64,000 nt of DNA from Pseudobacteroides sp. (GCF_036567765.1 NZ_DATCTU010000122.1:1-64000); one strand, 5' to 3'. Positions 53,842 through 63,934 are shown, numbered from the stretch's first letter. Program-made: numbers and translations. Notes: generated by a model not told the origin, from the sequence alone.

Positions 53842-56193
53842 TTAATTTGGATAGCTCGCTGAAGTAGCATTAAAGTGTTTTGCCAGAAGAATTATATCCG
53901 ACATGTTGATTGATTCATCCAGGTTGAAATCATATTCAGCTGCATACTTGGCATCGCCTTTGATTGAATTAAAGACCATAGCCAGATTGATTACATCAGA
54001 CATGTTTATTGCATCATCGAAAACTCCGTTTTTAGGCAAGTCACCTGCCCACATTTCAACAGGCGAAGACTGCCCTGACAGCACCTTATCAGCCGACAGA
54101 ACAATATTGTTTACTGTTCTTGTCAAATAACCTGTTTTGCTTATCCTCAATGTGTACCCGGTTGTGTTTGCAGGTAATCCTTTGAATTCAAAATAACCGT
54201 TTATATCAGTAACAGCACTAACCTGTTTTCCAACCACCTCAACATTGAATCCCTGCTTGAGTAGAGATGATGTCTGAGCTAAAGCTGCAAAGTCTGGGCT
54301 AATGTACCCGCTGAGCTTATAGCCTTCATCAGACTTCATCTTTAAACCATATCCCAATGGATAAAGAGGTGTTTTTCCATCGCCTTCATTCACAGGAATC
54401 TGAGCATTGCTTGAAGGCCAAGACATAGGAAGCTTTCCGGTAAAATCATAGTCGCCGAAGAGCACGTCAGATATACCATTGCCCTCAGAACCTGGAAGCC
54501 ATGCTGCTACAAAAGCTGCTGAATCCTTTATCTGATCGGTAATAATCATCGGTCTTCCAGAAACCAGGACAATTACCATAGGTATGCCTGCACTCTTAAC
54601 ATTGTTTATAGTTTGGATATCATCAGCTGTCAATGACAGATCAGTTTTATCCCCTTTTACTTCTGCATATGGAGTCTCACCTACCACAACTACGGCAACA
54701 TCATGGCCTTGTGCCCCATATCCGTTTAAGTTGTATGTTACAGTAGATCCTGAACCTACTGCACTTTTTATCCCTTGCAGTATTGTAGTACCCTGTGTAA
54801 TGTTTCCACTCTTACCCTGCCAGGTTATTGTCCAGCCTCCGCATTGATTACCCATATCATCAGCATTCTTACCGGCTACAAATATTTTCTTTCCGCTTTT
54901 TTGCAAAGGTAAAACCTTGTTATCGTTCTTTAGCAAAACCAATGATTTTCTTACAGCTTCTCTGGCAACGGCTCTATGCTCAGCCGAGCCTACCGACGAC
55001 ATAAGACTCCTGTCTGCATATGGCTTTTCAAAAAGCCCTAACTGGAACTTAACCCTGAGAATTCTGGTAACAGCATCATCAATCCTAGAAAGAGGAACTT
55101 CCCCTGTCCCAACCAAATCTTTGAGATGTGCTATCACCGTCTTCCAAAGCCTTGGTTCCATATACATATCTACACCGGCGTTGACAGACTCCTTCACACA
55201 GTTTCTAAAGTTCGCCTTATCAATGTCTTTTATAGCTTCATAATCTGTCACTACAAATCCGTCAAATTTTAATTCATTCTTTAGAATATCGGTTAGTAAA
55301 CGTTTATTTCCATGGCACTCCAATCCGTTTATACTGTTAAAAGATGCCATTACTGTCCTTGCACCTGCTTTAATTGCTTCTATGTACGGAGGTAGGTATT
55401 TTTCCCTGATCTGAGCTTCCGTTAACACCGCATCACTTGCATCAACGCCGTTTGTGGTAGCACCATCACCTATAAAATGCTTGATGCAGGCTAATATCTT
55501 ATCATTCTTTGTAAGGTCGGTAATATAGTTGTCTCCCTGCAACCCCTTGGTTGCAGCTACTCCCATTCTTGTAACAATATCCAAATTCTCACTGAAGCCT
55601 TCATAGGTTCTTCCCCATTTTTCATTCTGCGGAACCGCTATACAAGGAGCAAAAGTCCAATGAACCCCTGTTGCCCTAACTTCTTTAGCAGTTATCTGTC
55701 CGATTTTATATACAAGATTTTCGTCATTTGCTGCCCCAAGGCCGATATTATGGGGAAAAATAGTAGCCCCATACAAGTTATTATGACCGTGCACAGCGTC
55801 TACTCCGTAAACAAACGGTATTTGCAACCTTGTAGCCATCGCCCCCTTTTGATAGCTGTCAACCATATCACACCACCCTGTCGGTGTGTTTGAAGTAGGA
55901 ACATTTCCTCCGCCGCTTAAAATAGATCCCAGGAAATAATTTTTAACGTCATCAGCCGTGGCAGTATGTCTTTCCGGCTGAATCATCTGACCCACCTTCT
56001 CATCAAGAGTCATTCTGGACAGAAGATCCTTAACCCTTGCCTCCACAGGCTGGCTTGGATCCTGATAAATGTTTGCTGCCCTCACGGTAACAGGCGTGTT
56101 AACAAGCAGCAAGCTGGTGACCGTCACTGCCGATACCATTAAAGATAATACACTTTTTGACTTCCTTCTTATACTTTTTTCCCCTAATAGCAT
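53842..56193 (-). CDS. Secreted GH3 beta-glucosidase/exohydrolase with type I dockerin
   Basis: Cellulosomal exo-acting glycosidase of about 783 aa from ATG 56193 (AGGGAG eight bases upstream; ATG 56211 is in frame). A signal peptide (to about 40, ending VRAAN) is followed by the GH3 TIM-barrel (about 45-370) with KHFIGDG and the nucleophile Asp in FVVTDYEAI near 314, then the GH3 C-terminal sandwich (about 400-615, GRPMIITD). A carboxypeptidase-regulatory-like module (about 621-705) leads to a dockerin (about 712-783) whose first calcium loop is irregular (GDLPKNGVFDDAINMSD) while the second is standard (DFNLDESINMSD). The closest layout is plant-type beta-glucan exohydrolase; exact specificity is not known. 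Confidence 0.92.
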   Translation of the reverse strand: MLLGEKSIRRKSKSVLSLMVSAVTVTSLLLVNTPVTVRAANIYQDPSQPVEARVKDLLSRMTLDEKVGQMIQPERHTATADDVKNYFLGSILSGGGNVPTSNTPTGWCDMVDSYQKGAMATRLQIPFVYGVDAVHGHNNLYGATIFPHNIGLGAANDENLVYKIGQITAKEVRATGVHWTFAPCIAVPQNEKWGRTYEGFSENLDIVTRMGVAATKGLQGDNYITDLTKNDKILACIKHFIGDGATTNGVDASDAVLTEAQIREKYLPPYIEAIKAGARTVMASFNSINGLECHGNKRLLTDILKNELKFDGFVVTDYEAIKDIDKANFRNCVKESVNAGVDMYMEPRLWKTVIAHLKDLVGTGEVPLSRIDDAVTRILRVKFQLGLFEKPYADRSLMSSVGSAEHRAVAREAVRKSLVLLKNDNKVLPLQKSGKKIFVAGKNADDMGNQCGGWTITWQGKSGNITQGTTILQGIKSAVGSGSTVTYNLNGYGAQGHDVAVVVVGETPYAEVKGDKTDLSLTADDIQTINNVKSAGIPMVIVLVSGRPMIITDQIKDSAAFVAAWLPGSEGNGISDVLFGDYDFTGKLPMSWPSSNAQIPVNEGDGKTPLYPLGYGLKMKSDEGYKLSGYISPDFAALAQTSSLLKQGFNVEVVGKQVSAVTDINGYFEFKGLPANTTGYTLRISKTGYLTRTVNNIVLSADKVLSGQSSPVEMWAGDLPKNGVFDDAINMSDVINLAMVFNSIKGDAKYAAEYDFNLDESINMSDIILLAKHFNATSASYPN

Positions 56194-56555
56194 TTTTCTT
56201 CTCCCTCTCATTTTGTGATTTTTAAATTGCGGCTAGCTTTATTAATCAAAATTAAATAAAAGCCTCCTTTCCTTTTGAATTATGAACATAATCATTTTAT
56301 ATAAGTAATAGTGAACAAATAGACCAGTGCTGGGAATGATGTCTGTAGAAATCATATATTTATCAGAAATATTGCTATAAGATTAATAGAGTTATATTTT
56401 AAATTCTATCATTACAAGTAATTATTTTCAATCGCATTCTGTAATTCTATATAATTCTATACTTCAATCCGTGCTTGTATTATAATTGCCAATAAAATTA
56501 ACAAATGCTATAATGTTAGAGGTAAAATTAACAATAACCATAAGGAGCAAATAAG
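56194..56555. other. Divergent intergenic region GH3/cax (about 360 bp)
   Basis: AT-rich, with the cax promoter near its right end. A direct repeat of AAAATTAACAA occurs at about 56494 and 56525, spanning the promoter. Nothing gene-like found. Confidence 0.5.
56486..56514 (+). promoter_or_regulatory. Sigma-A promoter of cax
   Basis: TTGCCA, 17-bp spacer, TATAAT, 41 bp before the ATG. Confidence 0.75.
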
Positions 56556-57602
56556 ATGAAATACTTAAAATTTCTACTTATATTTATTCCAATAAGTATA
56601 GCGTGTAAATTATTTAAGTTTGATGATGTTTTTCTTTTCTTCTCATCTGCTGCAGCCATAATTCCGTTAGCAGGAATCATGGGTGAAGCTACAGAAGAAA
56701 TCTCAGCCTACTCAGGCCCAAGGGTCGGTGGATTTCTTAATGCCACCTTCGGTAATGCTACAGAGCTTATTATCGCATTCTTTGCATTGAAGGAAGGATT
56801 GTTTGACATAGTAAAAGCCTCCATTGCAGGTTCTGTTATAGGGAACATTCTTTTGGTCCTTGGTGCAAGTATGTTTGTAGGCGGACTTAAGTATAAAACT
56901 CAAACCTTTAATAAAAGTGCTGTTGAGGTTTCATCAAGTATGCTGCTGTTTGCAGTCATAGGCCTTGTTGTCCCAGCCATATTCATGCATACAGTTAAGC
57001 CGGAACTCTTCAATTCTCCACGGTACGAAAGCTTGAGTATAGGAATAGCTGCCTTTATGTTTGTAATTTACATATGTGGTCTTTTCTTCTCGTTCTATAC
57101 ACATAAAGACATATACGGAACCAACCATGCTGAAGAGATCAAGTCAAAGTGGAGCTTGAAAAAAGCAATTTCCATCCTTGTCGTTGCAACTGTTACAATT
57201 GCTCTTCAAAGTGAGTTCTTAGTAAGCTCAGTTGAATCGGTTACTCATTCACTTGGAGTAACCGAGTTTTTTGTAGGCATCATTCTCATCCCAATTATCG
57301 GAAATGCCGCAGAACACAGTACAGCAATTTTGATGGCAGCAAAAAATAAAATGGATGTAGCAATAGAGATCGCTATAGGCTCAAGCCTCCAGATTATACT
57401 GTTTGTTGCACCGCTTTTAATATTCCTAAGCCTTATATTTAAGCCTATGGACATGATATTTAACGAATTCGAGCTTATATCCATAATAGTAGCAGTTATA
57501 ATAGCCAATAAGGTCTCAAATGACGGTGAGTCAAACTGGCTTGAGGGCCTTCAGTTAATAGCAGTATACGGTATACTTGCCATTTCATTCTTAATACTTT
57601 AA
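56556..57602 (+). CDS. cax: Calcium/proton antiporter (CaCA family)
   Basis: 348-aa membrane protein with about eleven helices. The two inverted alpha repeats are clear: GGFLNATFGNATELIIAF near 54-71 and GNAAEHSTAILMA near 248-260; the Glu residues in GNATE and GNAAE bind calcium in this family. It exports Ca2+ in exchange for protons. AAGGAGC precedes the ATG, with its own promoter. Calcium is needed by dockerins and SLH proteins outside the cell, but a functional link is only inference. Confidence 0.94.
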   Translation: MKYLKFLLIFIPISIACKLFKFDDVFLFFSSAAAIIPLAGIMGEATEEISAYSGPRVGGFLNATFGNATELIIAFFALKEGLFDIVKASIAGSVIGNILLVLGASMFVGGLKYKTQTFNKSAVEVSSSMLLFAVIGLVVPAIFMHTVKPELFNSPRYESLSIGIAAFMFVIYICGLFFSFYTHKDIYGTNHAEEIKSKWSLKKAISILVVATVTIALQSEFLVSSVESVTHSLGVTEFFVGIILIPIIGNAAEHSTAILMAAKNKMDVAIEIAIGSSLQIILFVAPLLIFLSLIFKPMDMIFNEFELISIIVAVIIANKVSNDGESNWLEGLQLIAVYGILAISFLIL

Positions 57603-57634
57603 GTTTAATGGGCACTTACATCGGGAAATAATTT

Positions 57635-57661
57635 AAGGGGCTGCCACAAGTCAGTCCCTTT
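57635..57661. terminator. Terminator between cax and GH9 gene
   Basis: AAGGGGCTG and CAGTCCCTT form a 9-bp stem with one mismatch, flanked by A/T-rich sequence; convergent genes. Confidence 0.55.
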
Positions 57662-57715
57662 ATATGTTTGCAATAATCATTTTACTTTTTTCATACAGCT
57701 AAGTCCAATAATAAA

Positions 57716-60385
57716 TCAAGGTTCAATTCCGCTTACAAGCCGGCCATTAAGATAGAGCGTTACTTTGTCCCACTTTATGTACTTGTTTGTAGAGGCATTG
57801 AATGAATAATCTCCTGTTTGTTCATATTCAGTCCATCCTTCCTTAGCAAACCTTACCTGAACCTCAATGCTTTTACCTGGCTCTAACATATTTGCCTTGC
57901 TTGTAAATCCCATTTCCGCATAGCAATCAGCTTTAGCCTTTCGCGGACTCATTTTGACAAACTTGCATATGACAGTATCACTTCCCACTGTTGACCAGTC
58001 ACACCAGAAATTTTGCCTCTTATCGTCATCACAGGTTAGGTAATATCTGAACTTCACATCTTGTAATTTTATACTTGTACTTCCCCTATTGGTGATCATA
58101 AACTTGGGGCTGATTGTGTTTGATTTGGCAGCGGGTATGGAATTATAATATTGGAGACTTATATTTCCAGAGACAGTAACTTTGGATGCAGTACTATCTT
58201 TTGCTGCCGTAACTGCCGCCTTTAAGTTATTACTGCCGCTTGCCTCTTTGTTACTTTTTTCAGAGGCCTGACCCGGTTCCACCCCCCCCACCTTAACACT
58301 CCCATCGTATACTGGTATATACATGGTCTTAACAACAGAACCCTTTAAAAGGCCTTTATAGGAATAATCATTTTCAGGATTAAAGCTTATATCTGCTGCA
58401 ATTCTGAACTGAACTTCCTTCTTGTATGCAGACTGCCCTCCCGGTCTTATTTCAGTTCCGTGAAAATCAACTGTGATATAATAAATATCATCCTTTAACT
58501 GTTTTATTCCGGAAATTTTTGCACCACCCTGATTGTGATTCAGGCTGATCTTAAGGCTATCTGGGCTTTTGCCGGCCTGCTTTAATTCACTCAAGTCCAT
58601 AAAGTATCTGAAGGACAACTTACTGCTGCTTCTTGCCGGCCATCCCGACATGTTGTTTAATAAAGCTTTTATCTCAACGAAATTATCTGCTGCTGCATTG
58701 ACGGAAGCTTCAACAAAGAACTCATCCTCTGCCTTTTCAAAAACCTTGAAGCCTTCTATTGGACTTCCTCCATAGAGAAGATACATTTTGGCAAGGGCTC
58801 CTGTAAATCCTGCGTTGTAGTCACATGCTACCTCATTATTTGTATAATTACCGATTTCATCCTTATAGCCGTCATCACTGCCTGGACCTCCAACAAGAGC
58901 ACCATAGAGAACGTGCCTGTGATGTTCAGGTACCGTCTGATTGTCTGCCCAGGACCCATGTGCAGTCCTATGGTGCGGATGCTGGGGCGGATTAGTACCA
59001 TAACCCACTACAAAGCTTCTCCCGGAGCTTCCAAGTGCATACTCAATCTGCTTTTTGGCAAAGTCTCTATATTTTTTTGTCTTATCTTTACTGCACCCTT
59101 CCCAATCTGCATAAACGCTTGCCACAAAAGCTTCTGTAGTTGAGTAACGCAGCGAACCCCATTGATCAAGCCACGCCAACCCTTTAGGTGTATACTTGAT
59201 TTTTTCGGCACCAACACCTGCCCAGTAGTCAAGATGTCTTTCTATGGATTCCTTATAAATAGATTTCTCGGTAATCCTTGCAAGAAGCAATTCTGCACCA
59301 TTATGAACATCATCCCAGCAAAATGCCCATTTATATGCTATTGTATCTGTCTGCGGTTCTCTTTTCCAATTGGCTACATAGCCTTCAGCCTTGGATAGAT
59401 AGGAAGATTCCTTTGTTGCAATATAAAGCCAGGCTCCCGCCCACGAAAGCTCATCATAAAAGCCGCTCCAAGACTTGTAAAAGCCCTCTGCCTCGGTGTA
59501 TCCGCTATCACTCTTAGTGCTGTCGGCAAATCTAAAAAGCTCCTTTGCATGCCTTAGGCATTCATCGGAATACCTAGGATCGCTTTCTTCAAATATAACA
59601 GACGCTGCTGCTAAAGCCGCTGCAGTTTCTGCTACTACTGTCGAACCCGGTTTGGATTTATCCACTTTGTATGCAGGCCTTGCCATACTCATGGCCTCCG
59701 CAGGTCCCCACCATCCATGATCGGCATTTCCGTTTCCAACCTGATAATAAAACTCATCCGGCTTTGTGTGGCACTTCATAAAATAATCCGTAGCCCACCT
59801 AATATTTTCTAGCATATATTTTAACTGACCGCTCTTTATATAGGCCTCTTTATATTCATAAACACTCCAACTGAGAACTGCAGCACTATACGCCATAGGA
59901 AGTCCAAACTTCACATGGTCCCCTGCATCATACCACCCGCCTGTAAGATCTACTCCAACATCCGCACCGTCCTTCAATCCGGAGTCTCCCCTCCAGTTCA
60001 TGCGGAGATTTTCCTCATCCAGGTTTCCCGACCTCTGACATTCATAGAAAAATATAGATTTTTGCAGTGCCTCACCAAAATTGTAGTCTCCAGTTGCAGG
60101 TGGTTGAGCCGGAAGCTTTTCATAAGTTTCTTCCAACTCCTTGTTATTTTCGCCATCCAAATTGTCCGCCGATCTACTTTTATCTTCACCATTAGGTGGT
60201 TCTCTTTCTGTCAAGTCAGAAATTTTTACCGAAGGTGCATTGGTTTTTTTACTGCCTTTGCCGGAACTCACCAGCTCTTTTGCCATAAATGCCATAAACA
60301 AAACAAGAAAAATTGAAGCAAAAATGATTATAAATTGCTTTGCTTCCTTCTTGCCCAGCTTAAAGTCAAGGTTATTTGGTTTCAT
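57716..60385 (-). CDS. Membrane-anchored GH9 endoglucanase with CBM3c and CBM3
   Basis: Non-cellulosomal cellulase of 889 aa from ATG 60385 (GGAG about nine bases upstream). Residues 1-16 are basic and cytosolic, about 17-39 form a membrane helix with no clear signal peptidase site, so a signal anchor is likely. After an acidic linker, GH9 (about 100-540) has the catalytic Asp pair in GGWYDAGDH (153/156), the HHR region (PHHRTAHGSW) and the proton-donor Glu in NNEVACDYNAGF near 517. A CBM3c (about 555-690) confers processivity in relatives, and a C-terminal CBM3 (about 735-889) binds cellulose. No dockerin or SLH is present. It follows an epimerase and a TPR gene with short gaps. Confidence 0.94.
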   Translation of the reverse strand: MKPNNLDFKLGKKEAKQFIIIFASIFLVLFMAFMAKELVSSGKGSKKTNAPSVKISDLTEREPPNGEDKSRSADNLDGENNKELEETYEKLPAQPPATGDYNFGEALQKSIFFYECQRSGNLDEENLRMNWRGDSGLKDGADVGVDLTGGWYDAGDHVKFGLPMAYSAAVLSWSVYEYKEAYIKSGQLKYMLENIRWATDYFMKCHTKPDEFYYQVGNGNADHGWWGPAEAMSMARPAYKVDKSKPGSTVVAETAAALAAASVIFEESDPRYSDECLRHAKELFRFADSTKSDSGYTEAEGFYKSWSGFYDELSWAGAWLYIATKESSYLSKAEGYVANWKREPQTDTIAYKWAFCWDDVHNGAELLLARITEKSIYKESIERHLDYWAGVGAEKIKYTPKGLAWLDQWGSLRYSTTEAFVASVYADWEGCSKDKTKKYRDFAKKQIEYALGSSGRSFVVGYGTNPPQHPHHRTAHGSWADNQTVPEHHRHVLYGALVGGPGSDDGYKDEIGNYTNNEVACDYNAGFTGALAKMYLLYGGSPIEGFKVFEKAEDEFFVEASVNAAADNFVEIKALLNNMSGWPARSSSKLSFRYFMDLSELKQAGKSPDSLKISLNHNQGGAKISGIKQLKDDIYYITVDFHGTEIRPGGQSAYKKEVQFRIAADISFNPENDYSYKGLLKGSVVKTMYIPVYDGSVKVGGVEPGQASEKSNKEASGSNNLKAAVTAAKDSTASKVTVSGNISLQYYNSIPAAKSNTISPKFMITNRGSTSIKLQDVKFRYYLTCDDDKRQNFWCDWSTVGSDTVICKFVKMSPRKAKADCYAEMGFTSKANMLEPGKSIEVQVRFAKEGWTEYEQTGDYSFNASTNKYIKWDKVTLYLNGRLVSGIEP

Positions 60386-60409
60386 TTTTCCATACTCCAT
60401 TGTAATGTT

Positions 60410-61420
60410 TTATTTGTTTATTCCTAATGCAGTATTGTATTTATTAATAATCATATCCATTGAAGCATCCCACTCGGCATCTAAAGTACATAATTCCGAA
60501 TGCTCCAAGAACCACTCAACAGACCGCTTTATACCGGTCTCAAACGAAACCGTTGCTTTAAAATCAGGGACAAATCTCTTTATTTTGCTGTTATCAAAAA
60601 CAGCACTTTCAGCCTTGTCTCCCAAGAGGCTGCCGTAGCTTTCGGGATGTACGGCTGAAATGAAATCTGAGGCTATATGTATTATATCAGGCTTTACTCC
60701 TGCTGCTTTTCCAATCAGCTCATATATCATATTCCAGGTCAGCACCTCATCCGATGTAATATGAAAGGCATGACCTACAGCCATTGAATTACCCATAAGG
60801 CCTGTAAACCCTTTTGCAAAGTCTGTGTTATGAGTTATTGTCCACAATGAAGTTCCATCACCATGTACAATAATCTTTTTGCCTTTTTGCATTCTATCAA
60901 CTATGGACCAAGGCTTCTGCCAGCTGTTTAAAGCAGCAGGTATCATCTGTAAACCGTAAGTTAAGCTTGGTCGCACGATAGTTACAGGAAATCTGTTGTT
61001 GCGGTACTGGGCCATCAGTATGTCTTCACAGTCTATCTTATCTCTTGAATACTGCCAGAATGGATTTGCAAGGGGCGTGGATTCGGTAATTATATAATCT
61101 GTAGGCGGTTTTTGATATGCCGAAGCGGAGCTTATGAATATGTATTGCCCCACATTTCCCATAAACAGCTCCAAATCAGTCCTTATATGTTCAGGAGTAA
61201 ATGCAATCCAGTCGACAACTACATCAAAGCTGTGAGATTTTAAAACCTCCTTTATAGTACCTTTATCTCTTATATCACTATTTATTACCTTTGCTCCTTG
61301 TGGTAGGTATAAAGGCCTGTTTCCCCTGTTAAGAAGGTACAAGTCCATACCCTTTTGTATAGCCAGCTTTGAAACTGCCTCACTGATTATTCCCGTACCG
61401 CCTATAAATAGAACTTTCAT
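60410..61420 (-). CDS. NAD-dependent epimerase/dehydratase family protein
   Basis: 336-aa extended short-chain dehydrogenase. The nucleotide site GGTGIISEAV (about 8-17) is slightly modified from GxxGxxG, and the substrate region has SSASAYQKP, with an active-site Tyr in the usual place but YQKPP instead of YxxxK, so catalytic competence is uncertain. Relatives include CSP41-like and nucleotide-sugar epimerases. AGAGGTGA precedes the ATG. It lies 24 bp before the GH9 gene, in one operon. Confidence 0.82.
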   Translation of the reverse strand: MKVLFIGGTGIISEAVSKLAIQKGMDLYLLNRGNRPLYLPQGAKVINSDIRDKGTIKEVLKSHSFDVVVDWIAFTPEHIRTDLELFMGNVGQYIFISSASAYQKPPTDYIITESTPLANPFWQYSRDKIDCEDILMAQYRNNRFPVTIVRPSLTYGLQMIPAALNSWQKPWSIVDRMQKGKKIIVHGDGTSLWTITHNTDFAKGFTGLMGNSMAVGHAFHITSDEVLTWNMIYELIGKAAGVKPDIIHIASDFISAVHPESYGSLLGDKAESAVFDNSKIKRFVPDFKATVSFETGIKRSVEWFLEHSELCTLDAEWDASMDMIINKYNTALGINK

Positions 61421-61468
61421 CTCGTCACCTCTTAATGCAATTTATATTGAAAATTTGTTTTATTTAAT

Positions 61469-62158
61469 TTACTTATTTTTTATTGTCAATTTGTTGAGTC
61501 TCGATAGCCATACCCACTTTCTATGAATCCTCCGGAACTTTTTCTGTACATATGAGTATTCTCTGATTGCCATATCAAACATCTCAACTGCTTTTTTATT
61601 ATTTCCACTTTTTCTATATACCTTACCCATGCGATAGAAGTTTTCTGTATTGGCAAATTTGGCTACAGATTTTTCCAATTCAACCACCTTATCCATGTCA
61701 GGTTTTTCGGAACCAAGCTCATAACGTATGAGATAAATGTAAGGAAGACCGAATATCACCGAACTATCCAAGTTAAGTGCCTTTAAAAGCTCTTCCTTTC
61801 CCGCCTCACTTCTGCTAAGCTCCATTAGGGACATACCCTTAAATGCATGAAGCCTTGGAGAATTATCAATCCTTTCATATGCTTTATCAAGCATTTCAAT
61901 TGCATTAGTATATTTTTTGCTTTCAAAGTAAAGTGTTCCCAATTCTAATGCATTGTTTGCATTAGAGGGATTAAGCCTCAACTCAAATAACAATGATTTG
62001 ATCCGTCTTCTACGCTTTATGGGGCCAAAAATCGATCCGGAAATAATATTGAAAAACATTTTATCCAATATTAGGTATGCCACAAAGAGTATTATGATTG
62101 TTAAAATAAAATTACCTGTGATGGAGTTAAGTATAAAAAATATAAACCAATATTTCAT
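61469..62158 (-). CDS. Membrane-anchored TPR protein
   Basis: 229-aa protein from ATG 62158 (AAGGTGG six bases upstream; frame open to 62191). Two adjoining N-terminal hydrophobic segments (about 3-35) are followed by an RRRR stretch that marks the cytosolic side, then about four TPR-like helix pairs (NALELGTLYFESKKYTNAI, NFYRMGKVYRKSGNNKKAV). It is probably a scaffold for protein contacts at the membrane. It opens the TPR-epimerase-GH9 operon. Confidence 0.78.
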   Translation of the reverse strand: MKYWFIFFILNSITGNFILTIIILFVAYLILDKMFFNIISGSIFGPIKRRRRIKSLLFELRLNPSNANNALELGTLYFESKKYTNAIEMLDKAYERIDNSPRLHAFKGMSLMELSRSEAGKEELLKALNLDSSVIFGLPYIYLIRYELGSEKPDMDKVVELEKSVAKFANTENFYRMGKVYRKSGNNKKAVEMFDMAIREYSYVQKKFRRIHRKWVWLSRLNKLTIKNK

Positions 62159-62347
62159 GTTAAACCACCTTAATTTGATTATTAATACCACTTATGTGTT
62201 ATAATTCTATACCTATGTCATTTTATCATATTAATAATCAAAAAGGTATCCAATATTATTTTAATATATGGGAAATCATGGAACATACTACACTCCAATT
62301 TCTTACGAAAGCAATGGAGGTTGCAAAATAAAGATTTTATATAAAGA

Positions 62348-62387
62348 TAGGACGCCTTATACTTTCTATTAAGTATAAAGCATCCTA
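62348..62387 (-). terminator. Terminator of the pentapeptide-repeat gene
   Basis: A 17-bp stem with G-U pairs (TAGGATGCTTTATACTT / AAGTATAAGGCGTCCTA) lies about 55 bp after the stop, followed by a T-rich stretch on the minus strand. Confidence 0.65.
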
Positions 62388-62441
62388 TTAGATTCACCAT
62401 AATTTATAAGACACCCAAAACCACAAATGGTTTTATTAATA

Positions 62442-63833
62442 TTATCCAATAATTTTTCCCGAGTTGGGATCAATATAAACAAGCCAGAAACCAAAAGCAC
62501 CATTCTTAGGTTCAACGCCTTCCTCCTGTGCCCATCTGCAAAACATGCCAAGCGGTCTTTGCTCAGATGAATAATTTCCAGGTACTCCCAATACAATATA
62601 TTCCTTATCGCTGCTAATGTCATTACATATTCCTACTATCAGGCTTCTGTGCTTGTAATAAGCGAATAGAACCTTTGGATTAAATAAAAACGGGTTTCTT
62701 AAATTACTCTGATAGAATATATTATTTAGAACAACAGGGTTATTGACATTCCACCATTTATATATTCTGCACCCGTTTTTAAAGGGATTGGCTACCTCAA
62801 AATTTTTATTAAACAATTCTTTTAATTTATGTGTGTCTATACCGGTGCTCCTTGTGTCAAAATTGAATTTATTGAATCGATTATTTTCACAATTCATACA
62901 ATTGTTAACATTACTGCAGGGTTCACTATTTTTCCATGTGCTGTTTTCTTGAGCTGCAAACTTAGCGTTTATACCTTCCTGCGTATCTTCCCCAACCTTA
63001 ATATGTATATTTTCTTCCTCCACCTCTTGAACTTTAGGGGACTCAACTACCATATTTTCAGCTTCTATGTTATCTTGTTCAATGCTTTCTGCCTCAATAT
63101 TTTCTGTCACGATATTTTCTGTCTCAATGTTTTCTGCCTCATTATTTTCCGTCTCAATGTTTTCTGCCCAAATGTTTTCTGATTCAATGTTATCTGTTCC
63201 AGTGTTTTCTGCCTCAATGTTTTCTATTCCAGTGTTCTCTACCTCACTATTTTCCGTCTCATTATTTTCTGTCTCAACGTTTTCTGATTCAATGTTTTCT
63301 GTCCCAATGTTTTCTGGTTCCAGATTTTGTGATTTTAAGTTTTCCGCTTTTATGTTTTCAATATCTCCACTGTTTTGATAGTCCACGAAAACTTTAGGGT
63401 AAAGCGTTTCTTTCAACTTGTCTTTCCATGAAACTTCCGCCCCTTTAAAAGCAACAAGGGGAAAAGCCATGCTGTTTCTTCTTTGCACCTCAGTTGCAGC
63501 AACCGCTACAACATTAAATTTATCCATAGATCTCCCGGTGGAACCCACATTTGATGCATCAAACTTCCAAGAGAGCTCACCTTTACCTTCCTTTAGCGGC
63601 AATATACCTACACAGACCGGGTTGAACTGCTCCTTATTGCATGCAATAAGGTATAATTTAAACACTGTCTTTTCTTGTTTATCGTTTAAATTCTCAATAT
63701 GAGCAAAAAGCTTCCCCTTACCATCTGTTACTTCAATCTTCACATAACCGGTCGGATCCTTCGCCAACCCAAATCCTTCATCATCCCGCTTAAGGATTAA
63801 AAACATTCTTCCAAACTTGTACTCTTTATTCAT
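62442..63833 (-). CDS. Protein with 21 E-N-x-x-x pentapeptide repeats between two conserved-looking domains
   Basis: 463 aa, no signal peptide or membrane helix; family not recognised. Residues 1-155 form a beta-rich domain (GRMFLILKRDDEGFG, GYVKIEV). Residues 159-263 are 21 tandem pentapeptides of consensus E-N-I-E-(T/A/S), very acidic. Residues about 325-463 form a second domain rich in Trp, Tyr and Phe (GCRIYKWWNVNNP, YKHRSLIVGICND, GAFGFWLVYID). GAGAGG precedes the ATG. Clostridial hypothetical proteins with similar end domains linked by a variable middle exist as a general type; a spore or cytoskeletal role is only a guess. Confidence 0.7.
   Translation of the reverse strand: MNKEYKFGRMFLILKRDDEGFGLAKDPTGYVKIEVTDGKGKLFAHIENLNDKQEKTVFKLYLIACNKEQFNPVCVGILPLKEGKGELSWKFDASNVGSTGRSMDKFNVVAVAATEVQRRNSMAFPLVAFKGAEVSWKDKLKETLYPKVFVDYQNSGDIENIKAENLKSQNLEPENIGTENIESENVETENNETENSEVENTGIENIEAENTGTDNIESENIWAENIETENNEAENIETENIVTENIEAESIEQDNIEAENMVVESPKVQEVEEENIHIKVGEDTQEGINAKFAAQENSTWKNSEPCSNVNNCMNCENNRFNKFNFDTRSTGIDTHKLKELFNKNFEVANPFKNGCRIYKWWNVNNPVVLNNIFYQSNLRNPFLFNPKVLFAYYKHRSLIVGICNDISSDKEYIVLGVPGNYSSEQRPLGMFCRWAQEEGVEPKNGAFGFWLVYIDPNSGKIIG
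63045..63359 (-). repeat. 15-bp coding tandem repeat (21 units)
   Basis: Imperfect 15-bp units encode the E-N-x-x-x pentapeptides. Units vary at the third to fifth codon, with blocks of near-identical neighbours, suggesting growth by local duplication. Confidence 0.85.
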
Positions 63834-63934
63834 GCTATGCCTCTCAATATTCTCCTATTATTCTAATAATATATATATGAAAGGTACATGAAAAATAAAA
63901 CGATATACTTAAAAATCCTACACCAAATTAATTT

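Noticed and set aside
63067..63378. Plus-strand reading frame rich in Met, Phe and Ser
   Set aside because: It is the antisense reading of the 15-bp repeats in the minus-strand gene and has no ribosome binding site.
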